Shown: positions 56,395-64,000 of the stretch, piece after piece
Numbering within the stretch: position 1 is the stretch's first letter
How the letters are laid out: each line of letters opens with the position of its first letter
NCBI RefSeq assembly: GCF_019049675.1
Contig: NZ_JAFMOW010000068.1
Span: forward strand, 1 to 64,000
Source: Rahnella bonaserana
GTDB lineage: Bacteria; Pseudomonadota; Gammaproteobacteria; Enterobacterales; Enterobacteriaceae
Direction: 5' to 3'
DNA: 64,000 bases
The notes under the pieces: generated by a model
Databases searched by the model: none
What the model was told of the DNA's origin: nothing
Seen by the model: only the letters and a program-made list of their open reading frames with translations
Translations under genes and position numbers: made by a program

Positions 56395-57507
56395 TCAGCC
56401 AAAAAGATGATGCACAAGTTGGTTGATACCCGCACCGCCGACAATCAGCCAGATAAACAGTATTGCCGCCAGCAGCATCGGTTTCAGACCCGCCTGACGC
56501 AGGGCGCTCATGTGCGTTGTCAGGCCCAGCGCCGCCATCGCCATCGCCAGTAACACGGTATCCAGCGTAATCAGCGGCGGGATCCAGCTGTGCGGCAGGA
56601 TATCCAGCGAATTGAAGGCCGCGACCAGAATAAACAACAGGGCGAACCACGGGATGGTGATGTTACGCATACCGCCGTTCTGACCGCATTGCTGAACCTC
56701 TTTACGTGATTTCCAGCCAGAGAGCAGCAACAGGAACGGCGCCAGCATCATCACGCGGATCATCTTGGCGATCACTGCCGCATTTTCAGCGTCCGGGCTG
56801 ACACCCTGACCGGCGGCCACCACCTGCGCGACTTCATGCACCGTCGAACCGGTGTAAATCCCAAACTGTGACGCGGTAAAACTCAGCCAGTGATATTGCT
56901 CATTCAGGTGCCACAACCACGGATAAAGGAAAATGGCTGCCGTCCCGAAGATAACGACAGTAGCGACGGCGACGGTCACTTTTTCTGCTTTGGCATCCAG
57001 CACCGGTTCGGTTGCCATCACGGCGGCGGCACCACAAATACTGCTGCCCGCGCCGATCAGCATCGACGTATCACGGTCTAATTTAAATACCCGTTGTCCC
57101 AGCCAGCAGGCAAGGGCGAAAGTGGAGCACAACACCAGGGCATCGATGAGGATCCCGGTTGCGCCGACATCGGTGATTTGCGCGAACGTCAGACGCAGGC
57201 CATAGAGAATAATCCCCAGACGCAGCAGGCGCTGTTTTGCCAGTGTGACACCGCTGTCGCACCAGAGTCTGGCGGCCGGATAAACCGTGTTGCCGACGAC
57301 CATCCCGATGACGATCGCCAGCGTCAGTGCGCTGAGGCCGAGATGGCTCAGGGAGGGAAAATTGCCCAGCCAGATCGCCAGCCCGGTGATGGCGCCGGTC
57401 AGGGCCAGGCCCGGAAGCAGGCGGCTATATCCGCCACGTTTTTGCAACGCGGGCTGGTCAACATCATGTTTAAGCGCATCGCTTTTATTGAGTGAAAATT
57501 GGGTCAT
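56395..57507 (-). CDS. yeiH: YeiH, UPF0324 putative sulfate-exporter-family membrane protein
   Basis: This 370-residue protein has about ten membrane helices. LPGLALTGAITGLAIWLG at the start, GIILYGLRLTFAQI, IGAGSSICGAAAVMATEPVL and TVHEVAQVVAAGQ identify the YeiH family. Transport of a sulfur oxyanion is proposed for the family but not proven. ATG 57507 after GAGGAACGG is used; an in-frame ATG ten codons earlier is less likely. It is divergent from its likely regulator yeiE. Confidence 0.9.
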   Translation of the reverse strand: MTQFSLNKSDALKHDVDQPALQKRGGYSRLLPGLALTGAITGLAIWLGNFPSLSHLGLSALTLAIVIGMVVGNTVYPAARLWCDSGVTLAKQRLLRLGIILYGLRLTFAQITDVGATGILIDALVLCSTFALACWLGQRVFKLDRDTSMLIGAGSSICGAAAVMATEPVLDAKAEKVTVAVATVVIFGTAAIFLYPWLWHLNEQYHWLSFTASQFGIYTGSTVHEVAQVVAAGQGVSPDAENAAVIAKMIRVMMLAPFLLLLSGWKSRKEVQQCGQNGGMRNITIPWFALLFILVAAFNSLDILPHSWIPPLITLDTVLLAMAMAALGLTTHMSALRQAGLKPMLLAAILFIWLIVGGAGINQLVHHLFG

Positions 57508-57694
57508 CGTCCGTTCCTCGTTCAGGAGTGATGACATAAGGCTACGCCGCGCTTATATAAAAATGAAATTGATTATAACTTTATAACCTATCTGAAAAAC
57601 TGGTATACAATTCCCATCAAAAGAGGCCGGTAACGTCAGGGTCTATACTTAAAGTACGACGTGCCGGAAGGCGCGTGAAAATAGCGGAACATTT

Positions 57695-58567
57695 ATGCAC
57701 ATTACATTGCGACAACTTGAAGTTTTCGCCGAGGTGCTGAAAAGCGGTTCGACCACGCAGGCGTCGGTTGTGCTTTCATTATCACAATCGGCGGTGAGTG
57801 CGGCGCTGGCCGATATTGAAGGACAGCTCGGCGTGCAGTTATTTGACCGTGTCGGGAAGCGGCTGGTGATTAATGAGCACGGGCGTTTGCTGTACCCGAA
57901 AGCCCTGGCGTTACTGGAACAAGCGGGAGAAATCGAACGTCTGTTTAATCAGGATAACGGCTCGCTGCGCATCGGTGCCAGCAGCACCATTGGCAACTAT
58001 ATGCTGCCGGGGATGATTGCTGATTACCGGCTGGATTTTCCCAATACGCCGCTCGAGCTTAACGTCGGCAACACCAATGACGTCATCAATGCGGTGGCCG
58101 ACTTTCGTGTCGATCTGGGTCTGATCGAAGGCCCTTGTCAGATGCCGGAGCTTGTCACTCAACCCTGGCTCGATGATGAGCTGGTAGTGTTCGTTGCCCC
58201 CGAAAATCCGCTGGCGGGGCAGGTCGTTTCGCTGGAATCGCTGGCGCGCGAACCGTGGATCTTACGTGAGCGCGGTTCCGGTACCCGCGAAGTGCTCGAC
58301 CACCTGCTGTTGCCACAATTGCCTGATTTCAATCTGGTGATGGAACTGGGTAATTCTGAAGCCATCAAACACGCCGTTCGCCACGGAATTGGCATCAGCT
58401 GTCTCTCCCGGCGCGTGATTGCAGAGCAGCTGGCGAGCGGCTCGCTGGTAGAAATTCACCTGCCGGTTGCACCACTGGTGCGCAAACTTTACCTGATACA
58501 TCATCGCCAGAAACATATCTCCGGCGCGTTATCGCGCTTTTTAACCTACTGCCGCGAAGTTCAATAA
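57695..58567 (+). CDS. yeiE: YeiE, LysR-type regulator
   Basis: This 290-residue LysR protein has the N-terminal helix-turn-helix [42 protein letters not shown] and a periplasmic-binding-type effector domain. It matches E. coli YeiE, linked to sulfite and iron homeostasis in enterobacteria. Divergent placement from yeiH suggests control of that transporter. The gap between them (57508-57694) is AT-rich and would hold its site. Confidence 0.92.
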   Translation: MHITLRQLEVFAEVLKSGSTTQASVVLSLSQSAVSAALADIEGQLGVQLFDRVGKRLVINEHGRLLYPKALALLEQAGEIERLFNQDNGSLRIGASSTIGNYMLPGMIADYRLDFPNTPLELNVGNTNDVINAVADFRVDLGLIEGPCQMPELVTQPWLDDELVVFVAPENPLAGQVVSLESLAREPWILRERGSGTREVLDHLLLPQLPDFNLVMELGNSEAIKHAVRHGIGISCLSRRVIAEQLASGSLVEIHLPVAPLVRKLYLIHHRQKHISGALSRFLTYCREVQ

Positions 58568-58698
58568 CGGTCTTTCGCTAATGATCCACGGCCTGTTATG
58601 AAGGTGTCTTATAACAGGTCGTTCCTGCTATTCAGAGCCACAGGTTTTGCTACAATCCGCGCTTAAATTTCCACATGACGAGCGGATATAGGGAAAAA

Positions 58699-60174
58699 AT
58701 GGCTCAACAACCTACAAAAAATGCGCAGGTGGCTCCCACACTGCGTCGCGAGCTGAAGGCACGTCACTTAACGATGATCGCCATCGGCGGTTCAATTGGT
58801 ACGGGTTTATTCGTTGCATCCGGTGCGACAGTTTCACAGGCAGGCCCGGGCGGCGCGCTGCTCTCGTACGCATTAATTGGCATCATGGTCTACTTCCTGA
58901 TGACCAGCCTCGGTGAACTGGCGGCGTTTATGCCGGTTTCCGGCTCATTTTCCACTTACGGTTCCCGCTATGTAGAAGAAGGCTTCGGTTTCGCATTGGG
59001 CTGGAACTACTGGTACAACTGGGCAGTCACCATCGCGGTTGACCTGGTTGCCTCACAGCTGGTGATGAACTACTGGTTCCCGGACACTCCGGGCTGGATC
59101 TGGAGCGCCTTGTTCCTCGGTCTGATCTTCCTGCTGAACTACATTTCTGTTCGCGGTTTCGGCGAAGCGGAATACTGGTTCTCGCTGATCAAAGTCGTCA
59201 CTGTCATCATCTTTATCGCCGTCGGCGTACTGATGATCACTGGCATTATGCGCGGCGGCGAAACGGCTGGCTGGCATAACTGGGCTATCGGCGATGCGCC
59301 ATTTGCAGGTGGCTTTGCGTCGATGATAGGTGTGGCAATGATCGTCGGCTTCTCCTTCCAGGGCACCGAACTGATTGGCGTCGCGGCAGGTGAATCCGAA
59401 AATCCGGGCAAAAATATCCCGCGTGCGGTTCGTCAGGTTTTCTGGCGTATTCTGCTGTTCTATATTCTGGCGATTCTGGTCATCAGCCTGATCATTCCTT
59501 ACACCGATCCGAATTTGCTGCGTAACGAAGTCGGCGATATCTCAGTCAGCCCGTTCACGCTGGTGTTCCGCAATGCCGGTCTGCTGTCTGCGGCGGCGGT
59601 GATGAATGCGGTTATCCTGACTGCCGTGCTGTCTGCCGGTAACTCAGGGATGTACGCCTCTACCCGTATGCTGTTTACGCTGGCAAGCGAAGGCAAAGCG
59701 CCGCGTATTTTCGCCAAATTGTCAAAAGGCGGTGTGCCGCGTAACGCGCTGTATGCCACCACGATTGTGGCTGCGCTGTGCTTCCTGAGCTCAATGTTTG
59801 GTAATCAGACTGTCTACCTGTGGCTGCTGAACACCTCCGGTATGACTGGCTTTATTGCCTGGCTCGGCATTGCTATCAGTCATTACCGCTTCCGCCGTGG
59901 TTATGTTTCACAGGGGCGTGATCTCAGGAAACTGCCATATCTTTCGGGCTTCTTCCCGTTCGGTCCGGTGTTTGCCTTTGTGCTGTGTCTGATTATTACG
60001 CTGGGACAGAACTATCAGGCGTTCCTGAAAGACACCATTGACTGGGGCGGCGTGGCAGCCACCTACATCGGCCTGCCACTGTTCCTGATCATCTGGTTCG
60101 GCTACAAGCTGACCAAAGGCACCAAAGTGGTGAAATACAGCGAAATGGAATTCCCGGATCACGTCGATAAGTAA
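58699..60174 (+). CDS. lysP: LysP, lysine-specific permease
   Basis: This 491-residue amino-acid permease with 12 helices is nearly collinear with E. coli LysP: LRRELKARHLTMIAIGGSIGTGLFVASGA, GFALGWNYWYNWAVTIAVDLVASQLVMN and TSGMTGFIAWLGIAISHYRFRRGYV. It imports lysine with protons and, in E. coli, keeps the acid sensor CadC inactive. ATG 58699 after AGGGA is preferred to an in-frame ATG at 58675. Confidence 0.95.
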   Translation: MAQQPTKNAQVAPTLRRELKARHLTMIAIGGSIGTGLFVASGATVSQAGPGGALLSYALIGIMVYFLMTSLGELAAFMPVSGSFSTYGSRYVEEGFGFALGWNYWYNWAVTIAVDLVASQLVMNYWFPDTPGWIWSALFLGLIFLLNYISVRGFGEAEYWFSLIKVVTVIIFIAVGVLMITGIMRGGETAGWHNWAIGDAPFAGGFASMIGVAMIVGFSFQGTELIGVAAGESENPGKNIPRAVRQVFWRILLFYILAILVISLIIPYTDPNLLRNEVGDISVSPFTLVFRNAGLLSAAAVMNAVILTAVLSAGNSGMYASTRMLFTLASEGKAPRIFAKLSKGGVPRNALYATTIVAALCFLSSMFGNQTVYLWLLNTSGMTGFIAWLGIAISHYRFRRGYVSQGRDLRKLPYLSGFFPFGPVFAFVLCLIITLGQNYQAFLKDTIDWGGVAATYIGLPLFLIIWFGYKLTKGTKVVKYSEMEFPDHVDK

Positions 60175-60206
60175 CCGGCAGGGATTTTGAAATAATCATA
60201 TCGTTG

Positions 60207-60235
60207 AAAAGCGGAGCTCAGGCTCCGCTTTTTTA
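60207..60235 (+). terminator. Terminator of lysP
   Basis: AAAAGCGGAGC-TCAG-GCTCCGCTTTT followed by more T, 33 bp after the lysP stop. Confidence 0.9.
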
Positions 60236-60327
60236 TGTCTGCAATTCAGTCACCGGGAACTGACAACGTCATGCTTTGTTACTGCTCTGTTTAAGGTCAG
60301 CGTCTGATAGGTTTTGCAAAACACATT

Positions 60328-60346
60328 GATAATTATTATCATTTAT
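60328..60346 (+). promoter_or_regulatory. Fur box upstream of the iron ABC genes
   Basis: GATAATTATTATCATTTAT matches the 19-bp Fur palindrome at most positions and lies about 70 bp before the permease start, so iron repression is likely. Confidence 0.78.
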
Positions 60347-60417
60347 TCCCTTTCTTTGGGAATAGCAGAACATCTGCTCCCGCCGTAAGTTTTTAACTTA
60401 ATGAGATTGAAGCGAAA

Positions 60418-61500
60418 ATGAGTGCAACAACCGAACCCGCCCTGGCGGTGAAAGGCAACGCCCCGGACGGCGTGATGGGGCGATACCAGAATATCGTACG
60501 CCGCCGTCTGTTAATCATGCTGGTCCTGGTGCTGGCGATCGTCGTCTCGCTGGTGATTGATTTCATTATGGGGCCTTCGGGGTTGTCGCTCGGTACGCTG
60601 TGGAAAACCCTGTTTAATGCGGCAGCAGCCGATCCTGGTACGCGCGTAATTGTCTGGGATATCCGTCTGCCGTATGCGCTGATGGCGGTAGCCGTCGGCA
60701 TGTCGCTCGGTCTTGCCGGTGCGGAAATGCAGACCATCCTTAACAACCCGCTCGCCAGTCCGTTCACACTAGGGGTTTCTTCTGCGGCGGCGTTCGGTGC
60801 TGCGCTGGCGATTGTGCTGGGTATCGGTATTCCTGGCATTCCCGACCAGTGGTTTATCTCTGCTAACGCCTTTATTTTTGCCTTACTGGCCGCGCTGATG
60901 CTGGATGGAATCACGCGCTGGACGCGTGTCGCCAGTTCCGGCGTGGTGCTGTTTGGTATTGCGCTGGTGTTTACCTTCAACGCACTGGTTTCCCTGATGC
61001 AGTTTATTGCCACCGAAGACACCTTACAGGGGCTGGTTTTCTGGACGATGGGCAGTCTGGCGCGCGCATCCTGGGTGAAGCTGGGCGTGATGCTGCTGGC
61101 GTTCCTGATCTTGTTGCCGTGGTCGATGATGAGTGCGTGGAAGCTGACGGCGCTGCGTCTGGGCGAAGATCGCGCGGTAAGTTTTGGTATCGACGTGCGC
61201 CGTTTGCGTCTTGGTACCTTGCTGCGCATCAGTATTCTTTCTGCGCTGGCGGTGGCATTTGTCGGCCCGATTGGCTTTATCGGTCTGGTGGCGCCGCACA
61301 TTGCGCGTCTGATGTTTGGTGAAGACCACCGTTTCTACCTGCCCGCCAGTGCGCTGATTGGTGCGCTGGTGCTTTCAATGGCGTCTGTGGCCTCTAAAAA
61401 TCTGGTGCCGGGCGTCATCATTCCGGTGGGGATCGTCACATCGCTGGTCGGCGTGCCGTTCTTCCTGAGTATTATTCTTCGTCACCGGGGGAACGTCTGA
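60418..61500 (+). CDS. FecCD-family iron/siderophore ABC permease
   Basis: This 360-residue permease of the BtuC/FecCD class has about nine or ten helices. IRLPYALMAVAVGMSLGLAGAEMQTILNNPLASPFTLGVSSAAAFGAAL and FVGPIGFIGLVAPHIARLMFGEDHR are signatures of ferric-siderophore and heme importers. Its stop overlaps the ATPase start by one base. No substrate-binding protein or TonB receptor gene is adjacent, so the ligand is unknown. Confidence 0.9.
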   Translation: MSATTEPALAVKGNAPDGVMGRYQNIVRRRLLIMLVLVLAIVVSLVIDFIMGPSGLSLGTLWKTLFNAAAADPGTRVIVWDIRLPYALMAVAVGMSLGLAGAEMQTILNNPLASPFTLGVSSAAAFGAALAIVLGIGIPGIPDQWFISANAFIFALLAALMLDGITRWTRVASSGVVLFGIALVFTFNALVSLMQFIATEDTLQGLVFWTMGSLARASWVKLGVMLLAFLILLPWSMMSAWKLTALRLGEDRAVSFGIDVRRLRLGTLLRISILSALAVAFVGPIGFIGLVAPHIARLMFGEDHRFYLPASALIGALVLSMASVASKNLVPGVIIPVGIVTSLVGVPFFLSIILRHRGNV

Positions 61501-62333
61501 TGTCCGCAATGTTAGAAACGCATCCTGAAGATTTACTGCATGCCGCAACGCAGGGGCTGCAAATCCGCGATTTCAATGCAGGCTATCCGAAGCGCCATGT
61601 GATCCGCCACCTCAATGTACCGAAGCTGCCGCGTGGGAAAATCACCGTGTTGCTCGGGCCAAATGGCAGCGGGAAATCGACGTTGCTGCGTTCGCTCGCC
61701 GGGCTTAACCGCGCGGAAGGGCAGTTGTTGCTCGACGGGCACGATTTAATGCCGATGCCTTTTGCGCGCCGTGCGGAGCAGGTCGTTTACCTGCCGCAAA
61801 CGCTGCCAGCGGGGGTGCATTTGCATGTGCTGGAATCGATCATCGTGGCGCAGCGTGCATCCGGCGGGAAGGGCAAAGTGTCGGAAGGCACCGATAAAGT
61901 GATGACGTTGTTGCGTCAGCTGGGTATCGAGCATCTGGCGCTGAGTTATCTTGATCAGCTTTCCGGCGGTCAGAAACAGCTGGTCGGTCTGGCACAATCC
62001 CTGATCCGCCAGCCTTCCTTACTGCTGCTCGACGAACCGCTCAGCGCGCTTGATCTTAACTATCAGTTCCACGTCATGGATCTGGTACGCAAAGAGACGC
62101 AGAAACGCAATATCGTCACCGTGGTAGTTGTGCATGACATCAATATTGCGCTGCGCCATGGCGACCGCGTGCTGATGCTTAAAGACGGTAATCTGATTGC
62201 CGATGGCGAACCGGAAGACGTGATCACCGCCGACAGTCTGGCGCGCGTTTACGGCGTACGGGGCAGGATTGAGCGTTGCTCGCAGGGGACACCGCAGATA
62301 TTGATTGATGGATTGGTGGGGGGCATTGGGTAA
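61500..62333 (+). CDS. Iron/siderophore ABC transporter ATPase
   Basis: This 277-residue FecE-class ATPase has Walker A GPNGSGKST, signature LSGGQKQ, Walker B LLLLDEP followed by LSALD, and the His switch in VVVVHDINIALRHGD. It pairs with the overlapping permease. The repeat element copy B starts within about 35 bp of its stop codon and may mark the operon end. Confidence 0.9.
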   Translation: MSAMLETHPEDLLHAATQGLQIRDFNAGYPKRHVIRHLNVPKLPRGKITVLLGPNGSGKSTLLRSLAGLNRAEGQLLLDGHDLMPMPFARRAEQVVYLPQTLPAGVHLHVLESIIVAQRASGGKGKVSEGTDKVMTLLRQLGIEHLALSYLDQLSGGQKQLVGLAQSLIRQPSLLLLDEPLSALDLNYQFHVMDLVRKETQKRNIVTVVVVHDINIALRHGDRVLMLKDGNLIADGEPEDVITADSLARVYGVRGRIERCSQGTPQILIDGLVGGIG

Positions 62334-62367
62334 GCCACCCAAACTGGGCCCAGTTCAAGGTCAACAC

Positions 62368-62855
62368 CAACACCTTGGGTTGCCACCCAAACTGGCCTTA
62401 AGAGGCGCCTGTCGCCGCGCCTCTTAAGAATCTCCGGCTCTTTTACTGCGCGCTACCGCTCGCTGGCTATGTTTCAGGTAGCACGGCGACAGGCTTGAAA
62501 TCTTGCCGCTTTGCGGTTCCTTCACTCGGTCCTGGAGCCTCTGGTCTCCAGGCCGCTCCGTTCAGCAAGATTTCTGAATCGCCCGCACGATCTTAAATTC
62601 AAAAACGAAATGGATTTATCTTTTAGATAAGTTTATTGGCGTGATCAAAAATGGCACCGAATGAACGGTTCGAGACGAGAGGCTCGAAACCTGAAATTCG
62701 GGAATCGCGCAGCGATGACATTTTGCGCCACTCACCAATGCAACAGAACATGTCCGTCATACCCGCGACAGCGCGCAGTTAAAAAGCGCGGGAGTCCAGA
62801 GGGCGCGCGCTTACGCGTCCTCTGGGCCAGTTTGGGCGGCGAGCCCAAGGTGTTG
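62368..62855. repeat. Structured repeat element with ~30-bp terminal inverted repeats (copy B)
   Basis: The 562-bp gap after the ATPase gene holds this element and no credible gene. Its ends (62368-62397 and 62825-62855) are an imperfect inverted repeat of about 30 bp that differs from copy A's ends. Internal hairpins are at 62396-62428 and 62793-62825; the latter has the same sequence as copy A's right hairpin. The core 62542-62725 is nearly identical to the reverse complement of about 5040-5222. It is thus a second, oppositely oriented copy. Confidence 0.75.
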
Positions 62856-62895
62856 CCCTCACTGCAAGTGAGAAATTTGTCAGCTTTCTAAAAGC

Positions 62896-63702
62896 CTATT
62901 TCCCGCTCCACGCCTTCAAATTCTGATCCCGTGCATTCAATTTCTGCTCAGGTGTCAGCTTGTTGTAATCCTTCGCCAGACCACTTTCCCAGTCGCCGTA
63001 CAGCGGATTTGGCAGCACGATATATTGTGTGCCGAAGTGCTGATGGTTCTGATTCACGAAGGCGCGGCGCTGTTCGTTACCCTGATGATAAGTTGCAGAG
63101 CCAAAGTCATTCAGGTTGTCGCCGATGTAAATCACCACGTGATAACCCGCGGCTTTAATCGAGTCGAAACGAGCCTGTTTGTTCGACGTGTCTGAACTCA
63201 ACAGCATGGTTTTTTCATTCGCGCCGGTAAAGCCCAGGCGGTTCATGTTGTCGAGCGTCGCAGCGTATTCGCTGGTTTTACGGTTAGACACATAGAACAT
63301 CGTGCCGCCATGGGTGTTGACGTAGTTAGCAAATTCGACCGCACCGGGTACGGCGGTAGCCTGACGCGCTGCCGTCCACTGGGACCAGGTTTTGCTGTCG
63401 AATGGCTTATTCGCTTTCACCTGCCACGCACTGTACGCGCTGTTATCGAGCATGGTTTCGTCGAGATCGACGACGACGGCTTTCTTCTGTCCGGCCAGCG
63501 GCTGGGCGTTATCAAACGCCATTTTCGCCGTGTTAAAGGCCTGATAAGCCAGCGCCTGATACTCACCGGATTGCTGGAACCAGTTCAGCGCCATCACCGA
63601 CTGATCGTTCAGTTTCTGTTGGGCGTCCGTTTTTTGCTGCGCGCAGCCGCTGAGGGCCAGCATGATTAAGGCACTGGTGGTGCAAAGCGAAATTTTATTC
63701 AT
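62896..63702 (-). CDS. e(P4)-type class C acid phosphatase / 5'-nucleotidase lipoprotein
   Basis: This 268-residue outer-membrane-type lipoprotein has lipobox LSGC (Cys20) and a HAD phosphatase domain of class IIIB: DLDETMLDN (nucleophile Asp79, Asp81), SNRK, and GDNLNDFG. Homologues in Haemophilus release phosphate from NMN and nucleotides to feed NAD and nucleoside uptake. ATG 63702 has AGGGA upstream. It is a single gene between the repeat element and a porin on the same strand. Confidence 0.9.
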   Translation of the reverse strand: MNKISLCTTSALIMLALSGCAQQKTDAQQKLNDQSVMALNWFQQSGEYQALAYQAFNTAKMAFDNAQPLAGQKKAVVVDLDETMLDNSAYSAWQVKANKPFDSKTWSQWTAARQATAVPGAVEFANYVNTHGGTMFYVSNRKTSEYAATLDNMNRLGFTGANEKTMLLSSDTSNKQARFDSIKAAGYHVVIYIGDNLNDFGSATYHQGNEQRRAFVNQNHQHFGTQYIVLPNPLYGDWESGLAKDYNKLTPEQKLNARDQNLKAWSGK

Positions 63703-63826
63703 TGGTGATCCCTGTTCTTGTTAAGAAAGATTCGCATTCATGAAAATCGTTAAAACTGTAGCAGATTCAGCGGAGTGTGAAAGATTAAATGGCAATTTAC
63801 GCGAGGTGTGCCGAAAAATGATGCAA

Positions 63827-63854
63827 TAAAAAAGGCCGGAGGGTGAGTCCGGCC
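63827..63854 (-). terminator. Terminator of the right-end porin
   Basis: GGCCGGA/TCCGGCC stem followed on the minus strand by a U run, 63 bp after the porin stop. Confidence 0.82.
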
Positions 63855-63916
63855 GAAGGATTTCAAGACAGAGAATAATAATGAGGTGGTAAAGCGCCTG
63901 TTTTTAGAACTAATTA

Positions 63917-64000
63917 TCAGAACTGATAGACCAGACCAACGGCGGTAATGTCGTCGTTGTTCAGAGCCAGTTTATTATCGTCAGACAGCTGGTTGATTTT
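63917..64000 (-). CDS. General porin, C-terminal end only
   Basis: The last 27 residues of a porin (ending [14 protein letters not shown]) are encoded here; the rest lies beyond the window. The final strand and terminal Phe are almost the same as in the OmpC-type porin at 9078-10205, so this is a second member of the OmpC/OmpF family, possibly the OmpF-type partner expected of MicF. Confidence 0.85.
   Translation of the reverse strand, partial: KINQLSDDNKLALNNDDITAVGLVYQF

Noticed and set aside
1-64000. CRISPR arrays, tRNA or rRNA genes, complete insertion sequences, prophage
   Set aside because: I looked for regularly spaced direct repeats, tRNA-like cloverleaf ends, rRNA signatures and transposase or integrase motifs and found none.

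Overview
The window reads as chromosome of an enterobacterium in the Yersiniaceae/Rahnella-Serratia neighbourhood. Nearly every protein has a clear E. coli-type counterpart, codon use is even at moderate GC, three ERIC-type intergenic repeats are present, and the gene order of two E. coli blocks (yejM to mepS/lpxT/yeiR, and yeiQ to lysP) is kept almost intact. A three-subunit gluconate dehydrogenase inside the yej block makes Rahnella or a close relative my best guess. The genus is an inference.

Layout. 1-4.9 kb: a type I secretion trio (TolC-like outer membrane protein, ABC permease/ATPase, HlyD-type adaptor) whose substrate gene is not in view. 4.9-5.4 kb: a structured repeat element whose second copy lies at 62.4-62.9 kb in the opposite orientation. 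5.4-6.3 kb: a HigBA-type toxin-antitoxin pair with palindromic candidate operators. 6.3-8.3 kb: a large Sel1/DUF4034-type protein. 8.6-10.3 kb: an OmpC-type porin with a divergent micF regulatory RNA. 10.4-14.0 kb: an NTF2-like protein, a MarA/Rob-like activator, two tiny membrane proteins, a second PBP3 (FtsI paralogue) and a DinI-like SOS gene with a LexA box. 14.1-17.8 kb: the scsABCD copper/redox operon behind a CpxR-like box.

17.8-43.3 kb is the conserved yej block: yejM, yejL, ndpA, rplY, radD, rsuA, bcr, yejG, yejFEBA, pdeN, mepS. It is interrupted between bcr and yejG by about 8 kb of sugar-acid genes: a transporter, idnR, idnO, a second short-chain dehydrogenase, and the three subunits of membrane-bound gluconate 2-dehydrogenase. 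Together these could oxidise gluconate in the periplasm, import ketogluconate and reduce it back in the cytoplasm. CRP-type sites sit in front of the transporter and of idnO.

43.7-60.2 kb continues with E. coli-like order: lpxT, yeiR, then an orphan fimbrial-type protein and a UxuR-like regulator beside yeiQ, then efpL, yeiW, setB, the fruBKA fructose PTS operon with two Cra boxes, nfo, yeiH, yeiE and lysP. 60.3-62.3 kb holds a Fur-box-preceded iron/siderophore ABC permease and ATPase without a binding protein. The window ends with an e(P4)-type acid phosphatase lipoprotein and the 3' end of a second porin.

The most unusual signal is the pair of about 500-bp repeat elements. Their cores are nearly identical but inverted. 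Each has its own long terminal inverted repeat, and exchangeable hairpin cassettes sit just inside the ends. I do not recognise a named family for them and see no transposase nearby.
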